Shown: one piece after another, positions 58,301-64,000 of the stretch
How the letters are laid out: each line of letters opens with the position of its first letter
Numbering within the stretch: position 1 is the first letter of the stretch
From: Aporrectodea caliginosa
Lineage: Eukaryota > Annelida > Clitellata > Crassiclitellata > Lumbricidae
DNA length: 64,000 bases
NCBI GenBank assembly: GCA_020284085.1
Contig: JACEVL010000415.1
Coordinates: 448,501-512,500, forward strand
Direction: 5' to 3'
Notes under the pieces: generated by a model
What the model was told of the DNA's origin: nothing
Seen by the model: only the letters and a program-made list of their open reading frames with translations
The model's database searches: none
Position numbers and translations under genes: made by a program

Positions 58301-60288
58301 TCTACACCAACCGCCATCACTACATATTCCGAACTCTCCATTAATAGGTCTACAATATGGGGTGTTAGAATAACCCGTTCATTTAGTTCAGGGACTACAG
58401 CAAACATGACGCACAAAGATGGCGCAATATTCGTCGTTCCTTCCGATGGATTAGCTAATTTCAATTGTAGGTATACCACATCTGCCTTACATCCTTCTCC
58501 CTGAAAACCAATTATGTTAATCCGTTTAATCACAGGCAAGTTTAGTGACTCAATTAACTTCTTATCAATACAACAAATTTCTGCTCCTGAATCAGATAAC
58601 GCTGGTTGAGAAGGGAGATCTTCAATCTGTACATGGATATACGACCTCTCGTGTAGTCCATCAATACTATTATCGTATACTCTTACAGCAATTTCCGATT
58701 TTACTGGTTCGAGGTTGTCCAATAAATTCCCTTGCCTTACCTGTTCAGATACCTCATGTGCCACGTTGACCTTCTCCACCGATGAGTCGATCACCTCCTT
58801 AGTTGGGTTCCCAACCATACAAGCACCCACCTTTTTATAACTTCGATTGGTCGGGCACTCCTTTGCCCTATGACCCTTCTGATGACACAAGAAACAGAGA
58901 CCCTTCACCTTGGCCTCCTCCTGAGACATCTTCGCACCTATCTTGGCTTCACCCCTTACTTCCGGTTTGAAAGACTTGGGTTGAGCTGTCTGGTTATTGA
59001 CTTGGACTTGTGGTTGACTTCTCGTCCAATTGTTATACTTCGGTGTCGGATGACTACGGTACACCAAGTCACTCCCACCATCATGCGACGCTACATAAAT
59101 GTCAGCTGCATTAGCTATATCTTCACAGTTCAACCACTCCTCTTTTTCTTGGGCCAAGATATAATCCAAGCAAGCCTTCGACAAGGACTCCTTGAGCCGA
59201 TCCGCCACCAGTAAACTTACAAGTTTATCAAACTCGTCAGTTATCTTTCTGCTTTTCAGATAATACATAAGAGCAACACGCAATTTGGATGAATAGATCG
59301 TAAAAGATTCGTCCGATGCTTTATGCATCGTCCAAAATCGGGTTCTAAGGGTTGAAGGGCTTATCTTAAATTCCCTTAGCAAAAACTCCTTCAAGAATTT
59401 GTAATCATTGAGCTGTTCCTTAGTTAGGCGCATAGTTAATGCCTTAGCTCTTTCACTCAAATTAGCCAACAATAATTTTGCTCTAACATCTTCATCCACC
59501 TCATACACATTAAACAAACCATCCAAGTGATCAAAGAAACCTGGAATTTCTATAGGGTCGGAGGGGAATTTCCAAAGAACATTCTTAAGTGCATCACTAT
59601 AACGCTTAGTGCGGCTTGCTAAAGAATTTCTAATAGTTTGTTCTTCCATCTTTTCCTTCTTCTCCCTTTCTTCCTTCTCTTTCCGTTCCTTCTTTTCTCT
59701 TTCATCCTTCTCCTTCTGTTCCTTCCTTTCTCTTTCTTCCTTCTCCTTCTGTTCTTTCTTTTCTTCCTCTCTCCTCCTTTCCTCCCTTTCTTCCTTCTCC
59801 TTCTGTTCCTTCCTTTCTCTTTCTTCCTTCTCCTTCTGTTCTTTCTTTTCTTCCTCTCTCCTCCTTTCCTCCCTTTCTTCCTTCTCCTTCTGTTCCTTCC
59901 TTTCTCTTTCTTCCTTCTCCTTCTGTTCTTTCTTTTCTTCCTCTCTCCTCCTTTCCTCCCTTTCTTCCTTCTCCTTCTGTTCTTTCTTTTCTTCCTCTCT
60001 CCTCCTTTCCTCCCTTTCTTCCTTCTCCTTCTGTTCTTCATATTTACGGATTTCGAACTCCAGACGGCGCTTCTGCAGTTCGTAAGCGGTCTCTTCTGGA
60101 GATGCTAGACTAGCCTTGAATTCTTCTTCCTTCTTTCCTATCTCCAAGGCCCATTCTTCCATCAATGTATTCCTATCCCAAGTCATAACCTCATCTTCGT
60201 CCCTTCCTGCCTTTATAAGATACATCCTAAGGCGCTCAGACGACCTTTTATGAATATTCGCCTGCATCTCTGCTGTCAACGCTTCCAT
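55339..60288 (-). CDS. Gag-Pol polyprotein, Gmr1-like order
   Basis: One intact frame of 1649 residues, ATG to TGA. Residues ~85-225 are a highly charged Lys/Glu/Arg repeat. A Gag core follows (SERAKALTMRL, FLKEFLLREFKIS), then a CCHC zinc knuckle CFLCHQKGHRAKEC (464-477), aspartic protease LSDSGAE (~562-568), integrase zinc region HDAPCAGH...CASCQIC (~790-830), integrase core LNMDCIGPM, SSDCGTN and EAAGLVERC (~857-963), a GPY/F-like module WQGPATVVRVKSPYSYIVE, reverse transcriptase (~1216 on) with FVDDM at about 1382-1386, and RNase H with LSVDASA (~1530) ending GRQNTVADFLSRL. All key catalytic motifs I can check are present. No frameshift between Gag and Pol is needed, so the product must be made as a single precursor. 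Confidence 0.95.
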   Translation of the reverse strand: MEALTAEMQANIHKRSSERLRMYLIKAGRDEDEVMTWDRNTLMEEWALEIGKKEEEFKASLASPEETAYELQKRRLEFEIRKYEEQKEKEEREERRREEEKKEQKEKEEREERRREEEKKEQKEKEERERKEQKEKEEREERRREEEKKEQKEKEERERKEQKEKEEREERRREEEKKEQKEKEERERKEQKEKDEREKKERKEKEEREKKEKMEEQTIRNSLASRTKRYSDALKNVLWKFPSDPIEIPGFFDHLDGLFNVYEVDEDVRAKLLLANLSERAKALTMRLTKEQLNDYKFLKEFLLREFKISPSTLRTRFWTMHKASDESFTIYSSKLRVALMYYLKSRKITDEFDKLVSLLVADRLKESLSKACLDYILAQEKEEWLNCEDIANAADIYVASHDGGSDLVYRSHPTPKYNNWTRSQPQVQVNNQTAQPKSFKPEVRGEAKIGAKMSQEEAKVKGLCFLCHQKGHRAKECPTNRSYKKVGACMVGNPTKEVIDSSVEKVNVAHEVSEQVRQGNLLDNLEPVKSEIAVRVYDNSIDGLHERSYIHVQIEDLPSQPALSDSGAEICCIDKKLIESLNLPVIKRINIIGFQGEGCKADVVYLQLKLANPSEGTTNIAPSLCVMFAVVPELNERVILTPHIVDLLMESSEYVVMAVGVDRSVQVNEEVKEDKIEKDNNNESLQSDVKDEEVNESSQEQPVDDSDNFLDVESTEFKSGEEKADNDTLLREQQNCHNLRPCWQQANQNKNNFFTDNNLLYHKGEIMGHKVNQLCLPEDRIGVVLRVAHDAPCAGHMAFKATRARIKLNFWFPRMDERIREYCASCQICQLRTPVKVADRVPITPIPRADELCFNHLNMDCIGPMVVTGESNKSKPKYNYALVLVDKFSRWPMAYPLRSLNAKGVCEALLQVFTTFSIPRIISSDCGTNFTSRLTKEFLQRMGCSPRFNTPGHPEAAGLVERCNQSLKTMIFKLAQSDPRGWHQLLPFVLWSLREKPSGTTHISPFTMVYGTLPRGPLSVLKESWAGERKLPLNLGKSPEEYLQSLKENLEFAKAYADYYSDIELKRYADYYNLRSTDRKYEVGDKVAVLAPDFGSSKFYSRWQGPATVVRVKSPYSYIVEIEGKQRHLHANKIKRYHERLEQAMINSCSIIVDQDEEFGVVEVVDQEEREQVSPSKRIDPLIMAHLSEEEQKQLFEVLDRHSAVFVDKPGYCPVLEHEIKITPDFTPKRLKAYKVPELLKPEVQRQIEEMLSLGIIRPSKSEMASPVVCVLKGPKGQNGVRLAIDYRHVNKYSLGDCYPTPDIADVLQKVGRAKFISVFDAKSGYWQIPVRKEHQWLTAFVCDAGLFEFTRMPFGLKSASNTFIRAMTQVLHPVRSFTEPFVDDMAVVSMNWNDHLEHLEKFLQTVEETGLTLNLRKCNFAQNKIKFVGHIVGSGCIEPDPGKIATINDIQPPTTKKDVRRIMGFFSYFRNFIPALAEKARVITDLTRDNVPTKVPWEQKHQEALDKLKDDLSKATQLHTIDFTKEFGLSVDASATAVGCCLFQWTEEGHEKPIAFASLKLTDTQMHWSTIEREAFAVIWALKRFRSWIFLSRIIIYSDHNPLSYLTDASPKSAKLTRWALALQEFNVDFRYRPGRQNTVADFLSRL
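59650..60045 (-). repeat. in-frame 87-bp tandem repeat in Gag N-terminal region
   Basis: Units of 29 residues built on KEKEEREERRREEEKKEQ and EKEERERK recur about three times plus partial units. Long open frames on the opposite strand (59609-60108) are shadows of this biased repeat. Confidence 0.9.
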
Positions 60289-60843
60289 TTTTACAAACAG
60301 TCAATCAACAGTAGACAACCAGGAAACAGACACCACGCAGGAGACACGCCACACAAAAGGAAAATTCCACACAAAACAAAGTGTGACTACGCAGTAATTC
60401 CACACCACGCTAACTACGCAGTAGCCAAAGAAGTGCACTCGCCAAGTACGCAAAAGCTACACAAGCTCGCGCAAGCCTGGCCTCGATCCTTACGATGGAT
60501 CAAACTACAAAGAAACAATCAGCAGAAAATAGGAAAGAAAGACAATAGCCGCCCCAAACTCGGCTGCAACTCCACTTTCTTCTCTCCTTCCCAGCCCGAC
60601 AACACCCAGGATCTTACCCGTATGTTGACTGCTGTCTTCTGCCGTCTCAGCCGAACGACGCGCTTCGTCCGTCAGCTGTCGTCTGCCGATCACCCGTCCT
60701 TCACGGTAGAAAGGCGTCTCGATCCGTTCACTGTCTGAACAGACCGTCTCTCGATCCGCCCGTTGCCTGAGCAGACCGTCTCTTCGGGTTGACTCCTTCC
60801 TCCTCCGGTTCGCTTCTTCTTCTTCACCGGATCCAACACCGAT
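60289..60843 (-). other. LTR element untranslated leader
   Basis: 555 bp between the primer site and the Gag ATG. No frame of note on the element's strand. Any packaging signal would be expected here, but I cannot identify one. Confidence 0.6.
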
Positions 60844-60862
60844 GATCCCACTTCTGACACCA
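60844..60862 (-). promoter_or_regulatory. primer-binding site (tRNA-Leu type)
   Basis: The element's strand reads TGGTGTCAGAAGTGGGATC, four bases after the 5' LTR. This complements a tRNA 3' end of the form ...CCCACTTCTGACACCA, which fits animal tRNA-Leu as I remember it. The isoacceptor is not settled. Confidence 0.8.
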
Positions 60863-60866
60863 GAAA

Positions 60867-61310
60867 TGTCGCGGTCGAGCCTCTCGAACACGACGACGAA
60901 CAAACGAAGGAAACTTAAAAGATCTTTATTAACAGAAAGAATCAAATAAGTTAAATTTAAGTCAGCCCGTCAAATATCACAATCGCAGACAGCACCCAGG
61001 TTGGCTGGTCTCGATTGAACTTCAATCAAATATCGTTACAAGAGCACTTTATCAACGTGCATAAATCTTCGTCAACAGGCTTATTTGTACAGACGCTGCA
61101 CCTTATATATAGGGTTCTGATGGATTCTAGAAAGTTCTATGACGTCATCGTACTTTTCCCTGGAAAGTCCTGTAGAACGCGTAGATTATTGATACATGCA
61201 TTGGTCCGCTGTTGACAGTCCGTGGCGGAATTTTCCCTTAGCTGTAAACAATGTTGTTGACGCACAGCGGGTATTTTCCCCAGCCGCACGTGTCAGCGTA
61301 GACCACGACA
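60867..61310 (-). repeat. 5' LTR
   Basis: 444 bp, near-identical to 54699-55141. Supplies the promoter for the genomic transcript. Confidence 0.96.
61101..61114 (-). promoter_or_regulatory. TATA-like box in 5' LTR
   Basis: CCCTATATATAAGG on the minus strand, upstream of the AATAAA at 60924-60929 in transcription order. This suits a Pol II core promoter at the U3/R border. Confidence 0.6.
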
Positions 61311-61315
61311 ATCCG
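61311..61315. repeat. 5-bp target-site duplication, right (ATCCG)
   Basis: Second copy of the ATCCG found at 54694-54698. Confidence 0.9.
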
Positions 61316-61332
61316 TCTCACTTTTTACACTG
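61316..61332. mobile_element. hAT-like MITE, right part
   Basis: TCTCACTTTTTACACTG, whose reverse complement CAGTGTAAAAAGTG matches the MITE left end at 54400. Joined across the LTR insertion the MITE is 316 bp. Confidence 0.75.
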
Positions 61333-61440
61333 TATGTATGCATGTGATATATTGATTCTGGCGATTCCGTCCCTTCCTTCCTTCCTCTGCCGCTTCCCCT
61401 CCCGCAATTCTCTGCAAATGATTTGAAGAATCTGAAGACG

Positions 61441-61547
61441 CTGTTGACAGTCCGTGGCGGAATTTTCCCTTAGCTGTAACACAATGCTCTGTTGACGCAC
61501 AGCGGGTATTTTCCCCAGCCGCACGTGTCAGCGTAGAACTCACGACA
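61441..61547 (-). mobile_element. older LTR fragment of the same family
   Basis: 107 bp matching the outer end of the 5' LTR (about 61209-61310), with small insertions such as GTAACACAATGCTC and GAACTCACGACA. It ends at the LTR's CGACA edge and is truncated on the left. It is therefore a remnant of an earlier insertion, not part of the intact element. Confidence 0.85.
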
Positions 61548-61786
61548 GATGTGTCTATAACATTTATGAAGTGCTGGACTATCTCGATAATAAAAATTAA
61601 ACTCTCCGCCGCATTTTCATCGGCTTTATTTAAAAAGCAACTTCGCGGCGAATTGAGCCGTCAGCGCTGCATCGGCGTTTGCCACAGTCGTAAAGAAAAG
61701 TCTGACGGGAAGGTTGCAGAGATCAATTAAAGCGAGAGGTTGCTCCCCGGCTGTTAATGGGTCGACGCCCGATGCCTCCGCTGGCC
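61548..61786. other. no gene seen
   Basis: Unique-looking sequence between the LTR fragment and the tandem array. Confidence 0.4.
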
Positions 61787-62092
61787 AAGGCATCGGCGGC
61801 GATGGCGGTCTGTGGTGCCAAAAGACGCTTGTCTTTGATTGATGCGCCGTAGAGAGCTGGCACGATTAAACGTGCGCATTTACGAATGTGGCCAGAACGA
61901 TTATTGTATGCATACGGAAAAGAACATCTGATATAGCGCCTTTGTGGGTTAACTTGCAACAGTGTGAGTAACTGCGGTTTTAGGCAGACATGCTAACGTT
62001 CGCTGAATAGCGCTGTTATAGCCAAGGAGTGGTCAATATTACTCAATACTAGACAGCGTCGGGCTTCCTCGATCGTTGGTCTTTCTTCTTCG

Positions 62093-62231
62093 AATAGCCT
62101 CCCCTCTGACCTTCGCTCTCTCCCACGAGACCTCTCTGAATCTTTTTATAGACTACTTAAGACGTTCCTCTTTGACCGGGCCTAGGTCGGGAGCGCCTCT
62201 GCGTAGTTTTCTTGAACGCTATATAAATTCC
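62093..62231 (+). pseudogene. LINE ORF2 C-terminus and tail, unit 1
   Basis: Reads NSLPSDLRSLPRDLSESF...LLKTFLFDRA then TAG, the extreme C-terminus of a CR1/L2-like ORF2. It is followed by GTCGGGAGCGCCTCTG and CTATATAAAT and the GATA tract. The stop at 62183-62185 is kept in units 1 and 2 but reads TGG in unit 3. Confidence 0.8.
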
Positions 62232-62365
<134 letters not shown>

Positions 62366-62922
62366 CATGACTTGCTGTACAAGGCGCCGGTTGGTTTGTT
62401 CATATTATATGTGCTGCTCGTCTTTCTCTGCACTGATTTACCAAGCTATGGGACTGTTCTTGCGGTATTGGATGAAGGCGTCGGCGGCGATGGCGGTGGT
62501 GGTGCCAAAAGACGCTTGTCTTTGATTGATGCGCCGTAGAGAGCTGGCACGATTAAACGTGCGCATTTACGAATGTGGCCAGAACGATTATTGTATGCAT
62601 ACGGAAAAGAACATCTGATATAGCGCCTTTGTGGGTTAACTTGCAACAGTGTGAGTAACTGCGGTTTTAGGCAGACATGCTAACGTTCGCTGAATAGCGC
62701 TGTTATAGCCAAGGAGTGGTCAATATTACTCAATACTAGACAGCGTCGGGCTTCCTCGATCGTTGGTCTTTCTTCTTCGAATAGCCTCCCCTCTGACCTT
62801 CGCTCTCTCCCACGAGACCTCTCTGAATCTTTTTATAGACTACTTAAGACGTTCCTCTTTGACCGGGCCTAGGTCGGGAGCGCCTCTGCGTAGTTATCTT
62901 GAACGGGCGCTATATAAATTCC

Positions 62923-63044
<122 letters not shown>

Positions 63045-63449
63045 CATGACTTGCTGTACAAGGCGCCGGTTGGTTTGTTCATATTATATGTGCTGCTCGT
63101 CTTTCTCTGCACTGATTTACCAAGCTATGGGACTGTTCTTGCGGTATTGGATGAAGGCGTCGGCGGCGATGGCGGTGGTGGTGCCAAAAGACGCTTGTCT
63201 TTGATTGATGCGCCGTAGAGAGCTGGCACGATTAAACGTGCGCATTTACGAATGTGGCCAGAACGATTATTGTATGTATGGAAAAGAACATCTGATATAG
63301 CGCCTTTTGGGGTAACTTGCAACCGTATGAGTAACTGCGGTTTTAGGCAGACATGCTAACGTTCGCTGAATAGCGTTGCTATAGCCAAGGAGTGCTCAAT
63401 ATTACTCAATACTAGACAACGTCGGGCTTTCTCGATCGTTGGTCTTTCT

Positions 63450-63611
63450 TTTTGGAATAGCCTCCCCTCTGACCTTCGCTCTCTCCCGCGAGACCTCTCT
63501 GAATCTTTTTATAGACTACTTAAGACGTTCCTCTTTGACCGGGCCTGGGTCGGGAGCGCCTCTGAGTAGTTATCTTGAAGGGGCGCTATATAAATTCCAT
63601 AGATAGATAGG
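63450..63611 (+). pseudogene. LINE ORF2 C-terminus and tail, unit 3
   Basis: Same segment as in units 1 and 2, with the full tail GTCGGGAGCGCCTCTGAGTA, then GTTATCTTGAAGGGGCGC and TATATAAAT. Only about three GATA units follow. Confidence 0.8.
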
Positions 63612-63781
63612 TTATGAATTCTTGTACAAGGCGCCGGTTGGTTTCTTTATAAATGTGCTGCTTGTCTTTCTCTGCACTGTTGTACCAAGCTATGGGACTG
63701 TTCTTGCGGTATTGGATTAAAGACATGCATTTTGGGTGGTGGACTTAAATCTTGAAACTCTGTTTATGCCTCTGTTCATTT

Positions 63782-64000
63782 TGGGGTGCTCGATAGTCTA
63801 GTGGTTAGCGCGCTGGACTGTCAATCGAAGAGATCGGGGGTTCAAATCCCCGCCAGGACAGAAAATTTGGTTCGAGATTTCTGTTCCAAGAGCACCCCTA
63901 GCCAACTCAGCTATGATGAGTACACTGACCGTACACTGTCGGTGGGAAGATGAGACGGTGAGGGAGAGGATTGGCCACCCGCCCTCATATGCCGAGGCTA
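63782..64000 (+). mobile_element. tRNA-derived SINE, family 2 (cut by window edge)
   Basis: The tRNA-like head 63783-63861 has box A TAGTCTAGTGGTTAGCGC, an anticodon-like loop CTGTCAA (Asp-type GTC) and box B GGTTCAAATCC. The acceptor halves do not pair, so this is a SINE head and not a functional tRNA gene. The body continues with GAGACGGTGAGGGAGAGGAT and GGCCACCCGCCCTCAT to the window end. Antisense relatives are at 31478-31600 and 34005-34135. Confidence 0.85.

Larger units (their letters stand above)
54699..61310 (-). mobile_element. full-length Gmr1-like Ty3/gypsy LTR retrotransposon
   Basis: A 6612-bp element on the minus strand. In transcription order: 5' LTR 61310-60867, primer site, about 555-bp leader, one Gag-Pol frame 60288-55339, polypurine tract, 3' LTR 55141-54699. 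The LTRs begin TGTCG and end CGACA, and ATCCG is duplicated on each side. Domain order is Gag, CCHC, protease, integrase, reverse transcriptase, RNase H, so integrase comes before the reverse transcriptase. In ordinary Ty3/gypsy elements it follows RNase H. This order, with Ty3/gypsy-like sequence, is the hallmark of the Gmr1 group. There is no envelope-like frame. It sits inside a hAT-like MITE. Confidence 0.95.

Noticed and set aside
59609..60108. Ser/Phe-rich and Leu/Phe-rich plus frames
   Set aside because: Opposite-strand shadows of the charged Gag repeat.
63783..63861. Functional tRNA-Asp gene
   Set aside because: The acceptor arm does not pair and the anticodon stem is weak, and the sequence runs on into a SINE body.

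Overview
This is eukaryotic, animal-type DNA: split genes with GT-AG introns, many microsatellites, tRNA-derived SINEs, LINE 3' ends, hAT-like and piggyBac-like DNA transposon remnants, and one full-length LTR retrotransposon. Nothing is prokaryotic: there are no operons and no CRISPR array. The LTR element has the Gmr1-like domain order (integrase before reverse transcriptase), which was described from deuterostomes. With the dense repeats and the frequent short word taggcctac, this suggests a marine invertebrate deuterostome, possibly an echinoderm. That is inference only.

Layout. 1-32.5 kb is gene-poor and repeat-rich. It holds trinucleotide and TATG arrays; hAT-like non-autonomous elements with 8-bp target duplications (2278-2784, 4134-4684, 6453-7008) and a degraded one at 24709-26153; a 1.87-kb element with inverted ends (9513-11386); a three-copy tandem SINE array with a 434-bp period (11437-12528); a minisatellite (15957-16713); a 1.44-kb long inverted-repeat element with a perfect 8-bp target duplication (16722-18157); a C-rich/G-rich palindrome (27747-28188); a dead piggyBac transposase (29200-29902); and LINE fragments. 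One possible membrane-protein exon lies on the minus strand at 30606-30914.

32.6-52.4 kb is the one convincing host gene. It runs on the plus strand in at least 18 exons, with splice phases that keep one open frame of about 2004 codons. It encodes a very long coiled-coil protein with a Ser/Pro/Gly-rich, probably disordered C-terminal part. The family is not recognised and the gene probably continues past 52356. One intron uses a GC donor. SINE, LINE and MITE pieces sit in its introns.

54.4-61.3 kb is a nested transposon. A 316-bp hAT-like MITE was split by a minus-strand Ty3/gypsy element of the Gmr1 type (54699-61310). The LTR element has near-identical 443/444-bp LTRs, a 5-bp target duplication (ATCCG), a tRNA-Leu-type primer site, a polypurine tract and one intact 1649-codon Gag-Pol frame, so it looks young. 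61.4-64 kb holds an older LTR fragment, a tandem array of about 680-bp units each ending in a LINE 3' end plus a GATA repeat, and a second tRNA-derived SINE running off the edge.

A recurrent theme is one 3' tail shared by LINE ends and SINEs (stem AGCGCC / GGCGCT followed by TATATAAAT and a short tandem repeat). It suggests the SINEs were mobilised by that LINE family.
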